Positions 37,946 through 48,345 are shown, counted from the stretch's first letter. The stretch: 64,000 nucleotides of DNA from Clostridium sp. 1001275B_160808_H3 (GCF_015550425.1 NZ_JADNAT010000006.1:110541-174540); one strand, 5' to 3'. Notes: a model not told the origin generated them from the letters alone. A program made the numbers and translations.

Positions 37946-39559
37946 TTATTTCTTAGTTAATGATGTAACTATATCTCTAAATATAGGAGCTCCAGTATTT
38001 CCTCCTCCAAGTTCTCTTCCATCTGGATGTTTTTCTCCGATATTAGGGGCAATAACCACTATAGTATACTTTTTGCCATCCATTTCAAAATATCCAGCAA
38101 ACCACCCATGATTAGTACCACCATTACCTGTTGATGTACCAGTTTTACCTCCAATATTAACACCTTCTACCTTAGCTTCAAACCCTGAACCTTCCCAAAT
38201 TACTTTAGACATAGTTTCCTGAGCTAGTCTTGCAGCAGTTTGACTGAATACCCTTACCTGCTCTTCTTTAAATTCTTTTACAATATTATCATTATCATCT
38301 ACTATTGACTCAACTATAGTAGGCTTTATATAAACTCCATCATTAACTACTGTATTATATAATCCAGCCATTTGTACTGGAGTAACCATTATAGTTTGAC
38401 CTATTGAAATATTATTCATACTATTTTCTAAAGTAGGCTTTACTCCTGAAGCTTCATTTCTATTTTCACCTTTTAAGTTTAAAACTGGTTTAAATAATCC
38501 CATCTTTTCTAAGTAAGTCATCATTTCATCATAGCCAACTTTTGCCCCTACTTTTGCAAAAATATCATTACATGATACTTTTAGTGCATCCTCTACTGAT
38601 AAATCGCCATGACCATAAGGTTTGCCATTCTTGCTACAAATCTCACCAGTACAAGAAAAAACATCTGTTGGACTTATAATACCTTTATCTAATGCAATGG
38701 TTTCTGTTATTACTTTAAATATTGACCCTGGTTCATAGCCTAATTGCTCTATTCCTAAATCTACATTAGCTTGAGTTTCATCCTTCTGAACCATAGCTTT
38801 TATCTTCCCTGTTTCAACATCAGATACTACTACGCCAACATTTTTTAAAAATGCATAATCCTCTTTTTTAAGTACTTCCCTAACTTTATCTTCCCAAGTT
38901 TCATCTACAGTTAGTTTAATATTATTATTATTTTCTAAAGTTAGCTCCCCATCTCCATAAATAGCTTTTTCATCTAAATAAAATTTAGCTTCTGGATAAG
39001 TATTATTTTTTATATAAGAATTTAAATCGTATTCTAGTGATCCTTCAATAACATTTTCATCAGATATATTAGCTAAAAAATTACTTGTCTTCCAAGCTTC
39101 TTTAGTATCAACTTCATCATATGTATAGGTATATATTCCTTTTATATTCTTTAATTTATTTACTTTATTAAAAGTTTCCTCACTAACATTATAGTATATT
39201 TTACCATCATTTTTCATAACATCTGAATAGTTAAAATCAGGCTCTTCAGATTTCATGATAAAATTTAAGGCCATTAAATCTTCTAATGTCTCTTCATAGT
39301 TATTAAGCATAAAAGGCTTAGTATCTAATATTACTATATATTTTTTATTATAATCCATCATGTCCTTTCCATTAGTATCGAAAATTCTATATTTCATCTG
39401 AGATAGATTTTCTGATTGGTAATTTTGCATTTGTCCCGAAACATTGGATGATGGATGTATCTGAAGAAAGTATAATCTTACAATCAATAAAGATATAATT
39501 ATTAAGTAACTCCCCATTATTATTATAACTCTTTTTAAATTCACTCTATTTTTATTCAT
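37946..39559 (-). CDS. Class B penicillin-binding protein (transpeptidase)
   Basis: Cross-links peptidoglycan at the membrane surface. The 537-aa protein has one N-terminal TM helix (about 10-32), a non-catalytic region, and a transpeptidase domain from about 240. The catalytic triad is GSIFK (SxxK), SCN (SxN) and KTGTS. It lacks C-terminal PASTA repeats, unlike most SpoVD. The exact paralogue (elongation, division or sporulation) cannot be read; the location next to udk is seen in other clostridia. Its Shine-Dalgarno lies in the stem of the preceding terminator. Confidence 0.9.
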   Translation of the reverse strand: MNKNRVNLKRVIIIMGSYLIIISLLIVRLYFLQIHPSSNVSGQMQNYQSENLSQMKYRIFDTNGKDMMDYNKKYIVILDTKPFMLNNYEETLEDLMALNFIMKSEEPDFNYSDVMKNDGKIYYNVSEETFNKVNKLKNIKGIYTYTYDEVDTKEAWKTSNFLANISDENVIEGSLEYDLNSYIKNNTYPEAKFYLDEKAIYGDGELTLENNNNIKLTVDETWEDKVREVLKKEDYAFLKNVGVVVSDVETGKIKAMVQKDETQANVDLGIEQLGYEPGSIFKVITETIALDKGIISPTDVFSCTGEICSKNGKPYGHGDLSVEDALKVSCNDIFAKVGAKVGYDEMMTYLEKMGLFKPVLNLKGENRNEASGVKPTLENSMNNISIGQTIMVTPVQMAGLYNTVVNDGVYIKPTIVESIVDDNDNIVKEFKEEQVRVFSQTAARLAQETMSKVIWEGSGFEAKVEGVNIGGKTGTSTGNGGTNHGWFAGYFEMDGKKYTIVVIAPNIGEKHPDGRELGGGNTGAPIFRDIVTSLTKK

Positions 39560-39566
39560 TATTAAA

Positions 39567-39609
39567 AAAACACCTCCCTAGGCTTAATTCTAGCCTTTAG
39601 AGGTGTTTT
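39567..39609 (-). terminator. Terminator of udk that covers the PBP ribosome binding site
   Basis: AAAACACCTC / GAGGTGTTTT outer stem plus an inner GGCT/AGCC arm, about 15 bases past the udk stop, followed by TTTTTTT. The downstream arm contains GGGAGGTG, the Shine-Dalgarno of the PBP gene, which starts 8 to 10 bases further on. Confidence 0.8.
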
Positions 39610-39623
39610 CTATACATTTTTTT

Positions 39624-40241
39624 CTATTTTATTATATCTTTTATTTTAGTCACAAGTATATCAATTGCAACTTTATTCTGTCCACCTTCTGGAACTATAA
39701 TATCTGCGTATCTTTTTGTTGGTTCTGTAAATTGCATATGCATAGGTCTAACAACATCTAAATATTGACTAATAACTGAATCTACAGTTCTTCCTCTTTC
39801 ATTAATATCTCTAACTAATCTTCTAAGGATTCTTATATCAGCATCAGTATCAACATATACCTTTATATCTAACAGCTCTCTAAGTCTTTCATCTTCTAAT
39901 ACCAATATACCTTCAACGATTATGATATCTTTAGGCTCTATCCTTACTGTTTCTTTAGCTCTATTATGATTTGAAAAATCATAAATAGGCTTATCGATAG
40001 CAATTCCATTCATTAAATCGCTTAAATGTTTAATTAGCAAATCATTATCAAATGCCCTTGGATGATCATAATTTGTTTTTACCCTTTCTTCCATAGATAA
40101 ATGACTTTGATCTTTATAATACATATCTTGTTGTATCATTACTATACATTCATTAGAAAAACTTGAATATATGGCATCTGCAATGCTACTTTTACCAGAT
40201 CCTGTTCCCCCAGTTATTCCAATTAAGATTGGCTTTTTCAT
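39624..40241 (-). CDS. udk: Uridine kinase
   Basis: Phosphorylates uridine and cytidine for pyrimidine salvage. The 205-aa protein has the P-loop GGTGSGKSS, the [25 protein letters not shown] substrate segment and [12 protein letters not shown]. It lies 21 bases after trhP in the mltG-trmR-trhP-udk operon, as in Bacillus. Confidence 0.97.
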   Translation of the reverse strand: MKKPILIGITGGTGSGKSSIADAIYSSFSNECIVMIQQDMYYKDQSHLSMEERVKTNYDHPRAFDNDLLIKHLSDLMNGIAIDKPIYDFSNHNRAKETVRIEPKDIIIVEGILVLEDERLRELLDIKVYVDTDADIRILRRLVRDINERGRTVDSVISQYLDVVRPMHMQFTEPTKRYADIIVPEGGQNKVAIDILVTKIKDIIK

Positions 40242-40262
40242 TATAGTTCCTCCTTCTTATGT

Positions 40263-41498
40263 CTATAGCTCTAAAACTTTCTTACCTTTAATTAACATAT
40301 CTTTTTCTTTTAATGGAGTCTCAACTTTAGCTTTAAATATCATATGTGCTCTATTCGCAACATTAGTTTTAACATCTTTCTCCACATCAAACATTTCTTC
40401 AAGTTTTACATTGAAATTAGGTGTATGAGCTCTTAAAACTTCAACTTCATCTCCTTCAAAAACTCTATTTTTTTGAAGGATAGTTGCTTCTTTAGTTTCA
40501 GGATCATAACTTTGAACAATACCTACTATATCATAATCTCTAACATAAGATGACACATCATAATTTTGTTCTCCAGTCTTGCCAAAGAAGAAACCTGTAT
40601 GATATTGTCTATGACTTATTTTTAATAATGTATCCATCCATTCTTGCTTAAATTCATAGCCTTCAGGATTTGCCATATATGAATCAACAGCTTCTCTATA
40701 TGCTTTAACAACTGAAGCTACATAAAATTCACTCTTCATTCTTCCTTCTATTTTTAATGAATGAATCCCGCTCTTAATAAGTTCTGGTATATGCTTTATC
40801 ATACATAAATCTTTTGAATTCATTATATATGTACCATTATCATCTTCTACAACTGGATAATATTCGCCTGGTCTAGTTTCTTCAACTAAATAATACTTAT
40901 ATCTGCATGCATTTGAACATATTCCCTTGTTAGCATCTCTGCCTAACATATAATTTGAAATAAGACATCTACCTGAATATGCAATACACATTGAACCATG
41001 TATGAATACTTCTAATTCGCAATCCTCTGGTATATTTGCTTTTATTACATTAATTTCATTTAAAGTTAATTCTCTAGCTAAAACTACTCTCTTAACACCT
41101 TGTTCATACCAAAACTTAGTTGCCATCCAGTTAACTGTATTAGCTTGAGTACTTAAATGTATTTCTAAATCTGGTGCTGCTATTTTAGCTGCCATTACTA
41201 TTGATGGATCTGCAGCTATAATTGCATCTATACCTAAATCATATAATCCTTTAATGTATTCTTCTACACCTTTTAAGTCATGGTTTCTTGGAAATACATT
41301 CATAGTTACATATAATTTTTTCCCTCTATCATGACAGTATTTTACACCTTCTGCCATTTCTTCGTTTGTGAAGTTATCTGAAAAAGCTCTTAAATTAAGC
41401 CTTCCTCCACCTATATATACTGCGTCTGCTCCAAAGTCTATTGCAATTTTTAATTTTTCTAGGCTCCCTGCTGGTGCTAAAATTTCTGGTTTTATCAT
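40263..41498 (-). CDS. trhP: tRNA hydroxylation protein TrhP (peptidase U32 family)
   Basis: Needed for the prephenate-dependent hydroxylation of wobble uridine 34 in tRNA, giving ho5U. The 411-aa protein has the TIM-barrel start KPEILAPAGSLEKLKIAIDFGADAVYIGG and the cysteine-rich CSNACRYKY segment that binds an Fe-S cluster, with the U32 signature around EVFIHGSMCIAYSGRC. It sits next to trmR, the next enzyme of the pathway. Older annotation calls it a collagenase-like protease. Confidence 0.92.
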   Translation of the reverse strand: MIKPEILAPAGSLEKLKIAIDFGADAVYIGGGRLNLRAFSDNFTNEEMAEGVKYCHDRGKKLYVTMNVFPRNHDLKGVEEYIKGLYDLGIDAIIAADPSIVMAAKIAAPDLEIHLSTQANTVNWMATKFWYEQGVKRVVLARELTLNEINVIKANIPEDCELEVFIHGSMCIAYSGRCLISNYMLGRDANKGICSNACRYKYYLVEETRPGEYYPVVEDDNGTYIMNSKDLCMIKHIPELIKSGIHSLKIEGRMKSEFYVASVVKAYREAVDSYMANPEGYEFKQEWMDTLLKISHRQYHTGFFFGKTGEQNYDVSSYVRDYDIVGIVQSYDPETKEATILQKNRVFEGDEVEVLRAHTPNFNVKLEEMFDVEKDVKTNVANRAHMIFKAKVETPLKEKDMLIKGKKVLEL

Positions 41499-41502
41499 AT
41501 TT

Positions 41503-42147
41503 TTACCTCCTTTTAGTCACTGCAATTCCATCCCCCATTGGTATTACAGAAGTTATTAAATTTTTATCATTAGATACTAATTCTAAGTATTCTCTCATTC
41601 TTTTTACTATTGTAATTTTTCGTCTTTTTACTAATTCATTAGATGCAACCATGCCTCTAAACAAAACATTATCTGCTACTATAATTCCATCATCTTTTAA
41701 CAATCTTAAACAATGTGGTAAAAAATGATTGTAGTGACCTTTGCCAGCATCCATAAATATTAAATCATATGGTTCTTTTAAATCCTCTAAAATTTCTAGA
41801 CAATCTCCTTCTTTAATCTCTATTTTCCCTTCGAGATTATACTTTTTAAAATTTTCTCTAGCATATCTTATCATATTTTCATCACGTTCTATAGTAGTAA
41901 TAGTTGGTTTCGTACCTGAAGCTTCATACATTAATATCGCTGAATATCCTATAGCTGTTCCAAGTTCTAAAATCCTTAAAGGTTTTTTCATACTAACCAT
42001 AAATTCTAGAAATTTAGCTGTTTCTTTTTGTGCTATTGGAACCTTGTTTTCTTTAGCAAAATCCTCTAAATCTCTGTATTTATCACAAGCTTCAGGTATT
42101 AAACTTCTTATATATTCTTCCATATAATCATGGGTTATTCCACTCAT
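41503..42147 (-). CDS. trmR: tRNA 5-hydroxyuridine methyltransferase TrmR (YrrM)
   Basis: A SAM-dependent O-methyltransferase that converts ho5U34 to mo5U34. The 214-aa protein has the SAM site ILELGTAIGYSAILM, the acidic TTIERDENM and the metal-binding DAGKGHYNHF/ADNVLFRG region of the O-methyltransferase 3 family. It directly precedes trhP (4-base gap), so both steps of the modification are co-expressed. Confidence 0.9.
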   Translation of the reverse strand: MSGITHDYMEEYIRSLIPEACDKYRDLEDFAKENKVPIAQKETAKFLEFMVSMKKPLRILELGTAIGYSAILMYEASGTKPTITTIERDENMIRYARENFKKYNLEGKIEIKEGDCLEILEDLKEPYDLIFMDAGKGHYNHFLPHCLRLLKDDGIIVADNVLFRGMVASNELVKRRKITIVKRMREYLELVSNDKNLITSVIPMGDGIAVTKRR

Positions 42148-42195
42148 ATTACTCCTCCGAATAGCGGCTATAATTTATAACATTAAGTTTTTATC

Positions 42196-43203
42196 TTAAT
42201 ATCCAAGTTCATCTTGTTTTTCCATAAAATCTTCATAGTTATTAGTAAAGTAATGGGTTTTATCATTTTGTAAAACATAAAATAAATAATCTGTTTCATC
42301 AGGTTTTAGTGCAGCTTTTATTGATTCTAAACCTGGATTAGAGATTGGTCCTACAGGTAATCCATAATTTTTATATGTATTATATGGAGAATTTGTTTCT
42401 AAATGACTATATAATACTGTATCTACATGTTCACCTAATGCATATATTACAGTTGCATCTATCTGTAACATCATATCAATATTTAGTCTATTGATTATTA
42501 CAGATGCAATCATAGGCCTTTCAGAATGAACTATTGCTTCTTTCTCAATCATTGATGCAATTGTTATTACAGTTTCAATATCTTCATCCTCAATATTTGT
42601 ATTTGTTTCTTCCATTGCTTTATTAAGAATTTCTTTAAATCTTGAAACCATTTTTGTAATTATTTCTTTAGGTGTTTCTCCAACTTTTATTAAATATGTA
42701 TCTGGAAATAAATATCCTTCTAAATTATATCTTTTTTCACTATTTATTTTTACAAATGACGGCAACTCATATTCTTTTATAGCTTTAATAAAATCCTCTT
42801 TACTACATATTCCTTGTCTTTCCATTTCCTCACTTATGTCATCTATTGTATATCCTTCAGGAACTGTAAACTTCACTATATTTAGTGACGATTCATTAGT
42901 TAATTTATTTATTAATTCATTAACACTTAAATCTTTTTGTAACACATATTCACCTGGTTTCACATCTATGTTTTTTCCTGAAACCTTAACAAACAATTTA
43001 ATAAGCGGCAGACTTTTAATTTTTTTTTCTTTTGCTAAAGTATTTATTATACTATAAAAACTATCCCCTTCTTGTACATTGATAACTATGTCTTCTGAAG
43101 TGTTTAATGGTTTATTTATTACTCTTTTAAATAAAACAAACAAACTTATAATTAGTATTAAAATTATTATTATGGGAATTGTTTTGGATTTAAATTTTCT
43201 CAT
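42196..43203 (-). CDS. mltG: Endolytic transglycosylase MltG (YceG-like)
   Basis: Cuts nascent peptidoglycan strands and may set glycan length. The 335-aa protein has an N-terminal TM anchor (about 8-27), a LysM-like region and the YceG domain, with the catalytic Glu in IASMIEKEA near 218. It precedes trmR by about 48 bases, as in Bacillus (yrrL-yrrM). Cell-surface location is inferred from the single N-terminal helix. Confidence 0.94.
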   Translation of the reverse strand: MRKFKSKTIPIIIILILIISLFVLFKRVINKPLNTSEDIVINVQEGDSFYSIINTLAKEKKIKSLPLIKLFVKVSGKNIDVKPGEYVLQKDLSVNELINKLTNESSLNIVKFTVPEGYTIDDISEEMERQGICSKEDFIKAIKEYELPSFVKINSEKRYNLEGYLFPDTYLIKVGETPKEIITKMVSRFKEILNKAMEETNTNIEDEDIETVITIASMIEKEAIVHSERPMIASVIINRLNIDMMLQIDATVIYALGEHVDTVLYSHLETNSPYNTYKNYGLPVGPISNPGLESIKAALKPDETDYLFYVLQNDKTHYFTNNYEDFMEKQDELGY

Positions 43204-43220
43204 AAAAACCCCCTACATAT

Positions 43221-43252
43221 AAAGTAAATAGCCTATTATGGCTATTTACTTT
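43221..43252 (-). terminator. Terminator of typA
   Basis: AAAGTAAATAGCC / GGCTATTTACTTT, 13 bp with a 6-base loop, between the typA stop and mltG. The T-tract is weak on the minus strand. Confidence 0.7.
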
Positions 43253-43299
43253 ATTATAATACTTTTTTTTATACTTATAAAGAGATTTTATTTCATTTA

Positions 43300-45126
43300 T
43301 TATTTTTTACTTCTACTTGATATTCTTCTTCTTTCAGCTGCATCTAATACTCTTTTTCTCATTCTTATATTTTCAGGTGTAACTTCAACTAATTCATCTG
43401 CATTAATAAATTCAAGACATTGTTCTAATGACATTGGTCTTGGTGGTGTTAGCTTAAGTGCATCATCTGATCCTGATGCTCTAGTATTAGTTAACTTTTT
43501 ACCTTTACATACGTTTATATCTATATCTTCTGCTCTTGAACATTCACCAACTATCATTCCTTGATATACAGGAATTCCAGCTCCAATAAATAATGTTCCT
43601 CTTTCTTGTGCATTAAATAGGCCATATGTTATTGCATCACCATCTTCAAATGAACATATTGATCCTCTACTTCTTCCTGGAATTTCTCCTTTATATTTAT
43701 CATATCCATGGAATACGTGGTTCATTATACCATTACCTTTTGTATCAGTCATGAATTCACTTCTAAATCCAATTAAACCTCTTGCTGGAACAACAAACTC
43801 TAATCTTGTATAACCATTTACTGCTGAAGTCATATTTACCATTTCAGCTTTTCTTGGTCCTAATTTTTCCATAACAGGTCCCATAAATTCTTCTGGAACG
43901 TCTATAGTTAAGTACTCCATAGGTTCTAACTTTTTACCATTTTCTTCTTTAAAGATAACATTGGCTTTTGAAACCTGGAATTCATAACCTTCTCTTCTCA
44001 TTGTTTCAATAAGAATAGATAAGTGTAGTTCCCCTCTTCCTGAAACTTCGAAGCAATCTGAAGATACTTCATTAACTTTTAAACTTACGTTTGTTTCTAA
44101 TTCTTTTAATAATCTATCTCTTAAATGTCTTGATGTAACAAATTCACCTTCTCTACCTGCAAAAGGAGAATCATTAACCATAAAGTTCATACTTAATGTA
44201 GGTTCATCTATTTCAACAAATGGTAGAGCTTCAGGTTCTTGGGCATCTGCTATAGTTTCCCCTATATTACAATCAGGAATACCACTTAATGCAATTATAT
44301 CTCCAAGTGAAGCTTCTTGAGCATCTTCTCTATTTAATCCGTTATATGTAAATATACTTGAAACCCTATAATTTGTTGTACTACCGTCTTTTCTTACTAA
44401 AGCAACTTGTTGATTCTTTTTAACGGTTCCTCTATGTATTTTACCAATAGCTATTCTTCCTACATATTCATTTGTATCTAATGTAGTTACAAGCATTTGG
44501 AAAGGTCCATCTATATATCCCTTTGGAGGTTCTACATTTTCTAATATAGTTTCAAATAATGGAACCATATCAGTATTTGTATCCTCAACATTATATCTTG
44601 CAAATCCTTCTCTTGCAGATGCATAGATTATTTGGAAATCTAATTGTTCATCATCTGCTCCAAGCTCTAGGAATAATTCAAATACTTCATCAATTACTTC
44701 TTCTGGTCTTGCATTTGGTTTGTCTATCTTATTTATAACAACTATAGGTTGTAATCCAAGTTCTAATGCCTTCTTTAAAACAAACTTAGTTTGAGGCATT
44801 GGGCCTTCGTAAGAATCAACTACTAATAAAACAGAGTCTACCATCTTAAGTACACGTTCAACTTCTCCACCGAAGTCAGCATGCCCTGGAGTATCTACTA
44901 CATTTATTTTAACCCCATTGTACATAATAGCTGTATTTTTAGAAAGAATTGTAATTCCTCTTTCTTTTTCTAAATCATTTGAATCCATTACTCTTTCTTC
45001 TACTTTTTCATTGTTTCTAAAAACGTGACTCTCTTTTAATAAAGCATCTACAAGTGTAGTCTTACCATGGTCAACGTGAGCTATTATAGCTATATTTCTT
45101 ATATCATCTCTACTTATTAAATTCAT
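43300..45126 (-). CDS. typA: Translational GTPase TypA/BipA
   Basis: A ribosome-binding GTPase of the EF-G family that helps 50S assembly under cold or stress. The 608-aa protein has G1 [34 protein letters not shown], then EF-G-like domains and the BipA-specific C-terminal domain ([19 protein letters not shown]). The start is ATG after GGAGGAAATTAA-like sequence. It is probably monocistronic. Confidence 0.97.
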   Translation of the reverse strand: MNLISRDDIRNIAIIAHVDHGKTTLVDALLKESHVFRNNEKVEERVMDSNDLEKERGITILSKNTAIMYNGVKINVVDTPGHADFGGEVERVLKMVDSVLLVVDSYEGPMPQTKFVLKKALELGLQPIVVINKIDKPNARPEEVIDEVFELFLELGADDEQLDFQIIYASAREGFARYNVEDTNTDMVPLFETILENVEPPKGYIDGPFQMLVTTLDTNEYVGRIAIGKIHRGTVKKNQQVALVRKDGSTTNYRVSSIFTYNGLNREDAQEASLGDIIALSGIPDCNIGETIADAQEPEALPFVEIDEPTLSMNFMVNDSPFAGREGEFVTSRHLRDRLLKELETNVSLKVNEVSSDCFEVSGRGELHLSILIETMRREGYEFQVSKANVIFKEENGKKLEPMEYLTIDVPEEFMGPVMEKLGPRKAEMVNMTSAVNGYTRLEFVVPARGLIGFRSEFMTDTKGNGIMNHVFHGYDKYKGEIPGRSRGSICSFEDGDAITYGLFNAQERGTLFIGAGIPVYQGMIVGECSRAEDIDINVCKGKKLTNTRASGSDDALKLTPPRPMSLEQCLEFINADELVEVTPENIRMRKRVLDAAERRRISSRSKK

Positions 45127-45181
45127 TTAATTTCCTCCAGTATATTTTTAATGTAAACCTATAACTTATTTTTCCCAAAAT

Positions 45182-45209
45182 AAAATTGGATACACCTGTA
45201 TCCAATTTT
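45182..45209. terminator. Hairpin between rnj and typA
   Basis: A 13-bp inverted repeat AAAATTGGATACA / TGTATCCAATTTT with almost no loop and T-tracts on both sides. It may terminate the RNase J transcript. A second repeat ATCTTAGA / TCTAAGAT (45223-45249) lies nearer the rnj stop. Confidence 0.65.
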
Positions 45210-45277
45210 TTTTAAAATTTATATCTTAGACTATATTCCATTCTAAGATTATTATTGCAAAATGTCAACCTTACAGA

Positions 45278-46945
45278 TTATATTTCCATTATTATTGGTA
45301 ATATCATAGGTTTTCTTTTTGTCTTTTCATATAGATATCCTCTTAGTTCATCTCTTACTTTAGACTTTAAGCTTGCCCAATCAGTTATATTATTTTCTTC
45401 ACACTGTCTTAGAGCATCCTTAACTATTTCTTTAGCCTCGTCCATTAATCCCTCAGATTCTCTAACATAAACAAACCCTCTAGATATTATATCAGGTCCT
45501 GCAATAACTGAATTATTCTCTTTTGATAAGGTTACTACAACAGTTAAAATACCATCTTGAGATAAATGTTTTCTATCTCTTAAAACAATATTTCCAACGT
45601 CTCCAACACCTAATCCATCAACAAAGACTTGACCTGAATTTACAGATCCATTTCTTCTAATACTACTTCTATTAACTTCTATAACTCCACCATTTTCAGG
45701 AATTATAACATTTTGTTCTGGCATACCTAAAGATATTGCTAGCTCACCATGTTGCTTTAAGTGTCTATATTCACCATGAACTGGTATAAAGAACTTTGGT
45801 TTTACTAAACATTGCATTAACTTCAATTCTTCTTGACACGCATGCCCAGATACATGAATTTCAGCTAATGATTTATATATAACTTCAGCACCCTTTTGGA
45901 ATAATTGATTTATAACCTTAGAAACCAATTTTTCATTTCCAGGAATTGGCGTTGCAGAGATTATTACAGTATCACCTTCTACAATGTTAACCTTTCTATG
46001 CTCTGAACTTGCCATTCTTGCAAGTGCTGACATTGGTTCACCTTGACTACCTGTAGTTATAATTACTACTTTGTCATTTGTGTACTTGTTGATTTGATCT
46101 ATGCTGACCAAAATATCTTTTTCAAATTCTAAATATCCAAGTTCCGCAGCTACAGCTACTATATTTTCCATACTTCTTCCTGATACTGCAACTTTTCTTC
46201 CATGCATACTTGCTGCATCAATTATTTGTTGTATTCTGTGTACATTAGATGCAAATGTTGCAACGATAATTCTACCTTTTGCTTTCGAAAATAATCTTGC
46301 AAAACTTTCACCTACTACTTTTTCAGACATAGTGTATCCTGGCTTTTCAACATTTGTTGAATCAGCCATCATTGCTAACACACCTCTTTTACCAATTTCA
46401 GCAAATCTTGCAAAATCCATTGGTTCTCCATCTATAGGAGTGTAGTCAATTTTAAAATCTCCTGTGTGTAAAACTACCCCAAGTGGAGTGTGTATTGCTA
46501 TTGCAACTGAATCTGCAATAGAATGATTTGTTTTTATAAACTCTACTGAAACTGAGTTTAATTTAATTACATCTCTTGGTTTAACTCTTATTAATTCTGT
46601 TGAACTTAATAATCCGTGCTCCTTAAGCTTAGTTTCAACAATTCCAAGAGTTAATTTTGTTCCATATACAGGTACATCTAATTGTTTTAAAACATAAGGT
46701 AATGCACCTATATGGTCCTCGTGCCCATGAGTTAAAAATATCCCTCTTATCTTATCTTTATTTTTTAATAAATAACTAATATCTGGTATTACTAAGTCAA
46801 TACCGAACATATCTTCATCTGGGAATTTCAAGCCGCAATCTATAACTACTATATCATTTTTATATTCTATTGCAGTTATATTTTTACCTATTTCATTTAT
46901 CCCACCTAAAGGAATAATCTTAACTTTTGCCTTCTCGTTTTTCAA
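45278..46945 (-). CDS. rnj: Ribonuclease J
   Basis: A metallo-beta-lactamase/beta-CASP ribonuclease with 5'-to-3' exonuclease and endonuclease activity; it drives mRNA decay and rRNA maturation. The 555-aa protein has the zinc motif THGHEDHIGALPYVL, later metal ligands (HTGDFKIDYTP), and the beta-CASP block. It starts at TTG with GGAGGGGACATA upstream; I see no better ATG. Whether it is J1 or J2 cannot be told without a second copy. Confidence 0.96.
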   Translation of the reverse strand: MKNEKAKVKIIPLGGINEIGKNITAIEYKNDIVVIDCGLKFPDEDMFGIDLVIPDISYLLKNKDKIRGIFLTHGHEDHIGALPYVLKQLDVPVYGTKLTLGIVETKLKEHGLLSSTELIRVKPRDVIKLNSVSVEFIKTNHSIADSVAIAIHTPLGVVLHTGDFKIDYTPIDGEPMDFARFAEIGKRGVLAMMADSTNVEKPGYTMSEKVVGESFARLFSKAKGRIIVATFASNVHRIQQIIDAASMHGRKVAVSGRSMENIVAVAAELGYLEFEKDILVSIDQINKYTNDKVVIITTGSQGEPMSALARMASSEHRKVNIVEGDTVIISATPIPGNEKLVSKVINQLFQKGAEVIYKSLAEIHVSGHACQEELKLMQCLVKPKFFIPVHGEYRHLKQHGELAISLGMPEQNVIIPENGGVIEVNRSSIRRNGSVNSGQVFVDGLGVGDVGNIVLRDRKHLSQDGILTVVVTLSKENNSVIAGPDIISRGFVYVRESEGLMDEAKEIVKDALRQCEENNITDWASLKSKVRDELRGYLYEKTKRKPMILPIIMEI

Positions 46946-47020
46946 TATGTCCCCTCCTTCTTCCTAAAATATGTATTACAAAGGTTGTCATCTCCATAGA
47001 GAGGATTTCCCTTATTTATC

Positions 47021-47488
47021 TTATTTATTGTTATCCATTTTGCTTTGGCATTTTCTACAAACACCAAAGAATTTAACACTATGGTCTACAATTTTAAAAC
47101 CATATGATCTTTCAACTTCTTCTTCAAGTTCATCTAATAAATCATCCTGAACCTCAATAACGCTTTTGCATTCATTACAAACTAAGTGATGGTGTCTATG
47201 CCCCTCATCTTTACGAACTAATTCATATCTACTACAACCATCATTTAAATCCAGCTTACAGATTACACCTAATTCTTCTAACAAAATTATAGTTCTATAT
47301 ACTGTAGCTAAACCAATCTCAGGACAACTCTTTTTAACTTCATCATAAATTTCTTCTGCAGTTAAATGTTCTCCTTCTTTATCTATAATAGTGTCAACTA
47401 TAGCTCTTCTTTGAGGCGTCAATTTATACCCTTTTTGTTTTAAATCTTCTTTTAAAACATTAAAATCTATACTATTTGATTGTTCCAC
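47021..47488 (-). CDS. Fur-family metal or peroxide regulator
   Basis: A dimeric metal-sensing repressor of the Fur/PerR/Zur family. The 155-aa protein has an N-terminal winged helix (TPQRRAIVDTIIDKEGEHLTAEEIYDEV, GLATVYRTIILLEELGV), the HRHHHLVCNEC metal segment and a second CRKC pair, so it has a structural zinc site. The preferred start is GTG at 47488 (MEQSNSID) 8 bases from AAAGGGG; a GTG at 47497 is too close. Which metal it senses cannot be decided from sequence. Confidence 0.93.
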   Translation of the reverse strand: MEQSNSIDFNVLKEDLKQKGYKLTPQRRAIVDTIIDKEGEHLTAEEIYDEVKKSCPEIGLATVYRTIILLEELGVICKLDLNDGCSRYELVRKDEGHRHHHLVCNECKSVIEVQDDLLDELEEEVERSYGFKIVDHSVKFFGVCRKCQSKMDNNK

Positions 47489-47523
47489 AAACAACACCCC
47501 TTTCCTTTTTTCTTAGTTAGATT

Positions 47524-47799
47524 TTATTCTTCATCAGCAAAAATAGTATCATAAGCTTCTTGAACGGCTGCTAATTCAACTTCGTCATCTATAGGTATTA
47601 ATAGATCATCTCCGTCTTCATCTACTCCTACCTTTAAAGCAAATATATCATCTTCAGTATAATCATCATCATAAACTATAACATATTCACTTTTTTCTTC
47701 TGTATCTGGATTTACCATATCAAAAAATGCAACAACATTTAACTTTACTAATTTTCCATCTTCATCATATAATTCTAATTGTTTTAAATCCTTATCCAT
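47524..47799 (-). CDS. DUF1292 family small acidic protein
   Basis: A 91-aa, strongly acidic soluble protein (many Asp/Glu) of the YrzB/DUF1292 family, found next to ruvX in many Firmicutes. The core VVAFFDMVNPDTEEKSEYVIVYDDD is typical. Function is unknown. It lies between ruvX and fur. Confidence 0.88.
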   Translation of the reverse strand: MDKDLKQLELYDEDGKLVKLNVVAFFDMVNPDTEEKSEYVIVYDDDYTEDDIFALKVGVDEDGDDLLIPIDDEVELAAVQEAYDTIFADEE

Positions 47800-47879
47800 A
47801 AATTTTCTCTCCTTTTTTTATAATTGTAATTTTTACCTTAATGGTTGTCAATAATAATTTTCAATTGGAAATGAATTAA

Positions 47880-48296
47880 TTATTTCATACTAAGCCTATC
47901 TAAATATCCTTGTAGTATATAAGTAGCTGCTATTTTATCAACTATTTTCTTTCTTTTTCCCCTTGATAAGTCCGCTTCAAGCATCGCCTTATGAGCAGCT
48001 ACAGTAGTAAGTCTTTCATCCCACATCTCAATTTTTATACCTGTAGCTTCTTTTATTATCTCTGAAAGTTCTAGTACTCTTTCTCCTGATTCCCCTATAG
48101 TCCCATTCATATTTTTAGGTAAACCTATTACTATAGTTTCAACAGAATATTCTTTACATATTTTTTTGATTTCTTCTATATCCTGCTCTCTTTTAGTCCT
48201 TCTTATAGTAGTAATTCCCTGTGCAGTCCAACCTAAAGGATCACTTATTGCAACACCTATAGTTTTAGATCCAACATCTAAACCTAGTATTCTCAT
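47880..48296 (-). CDS. ruvX: RuvX/YqgF Holliday-junction-resolvase-like nuclease
   Basis: An RNase H-fold protein; in Escherichia coli the homologue YqgF is tied to 16S rRNA 5'-end maturation. The 138-aa protein begins [22 protein letters not shown] with the first catalytic Asp and has [11 protein letters not shown] and WDERLTT with the other acidic residues. I start it at the ATG at 48296, spaced 7 bases from AAGGAG; an upstream ATG at 48314 lies before that Shine-Dalgarno and is spurious. Confidence 0.95.
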   Translation of the reverse strand: MRILGLDVGSKTIGVAISDPLGWTAQGITTIRRTKREQDIEEIKKICKEYSVETIVIGLPKNMNGTIGESGERVLELSEIIKEATGIKIEMWDERLTTVAAHKAMLEADLSRGKRKKIVDKIAATYILQGYLDRLSMK

Positions 48297-48315
48297 ATTT
48301 ATCTCCTTAAACATT

Positions 48316-48345
48316 AAAGAGTGCCCGATTTAACGGGCACTCTTT
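48316..48345 (-). terminator. Hairpin between ireB and ruvX
   Basis: AAAGAGTGCCCG / CGGGCACTCTTT, 12 bp with a 6-base loop, starting inside the ireB stop codon and ending just before the ruvX Shine-Dalgarno. It is GC-rich for this genome, but its T-tract is short, so it may only attenuate. Confidence 0.7.
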
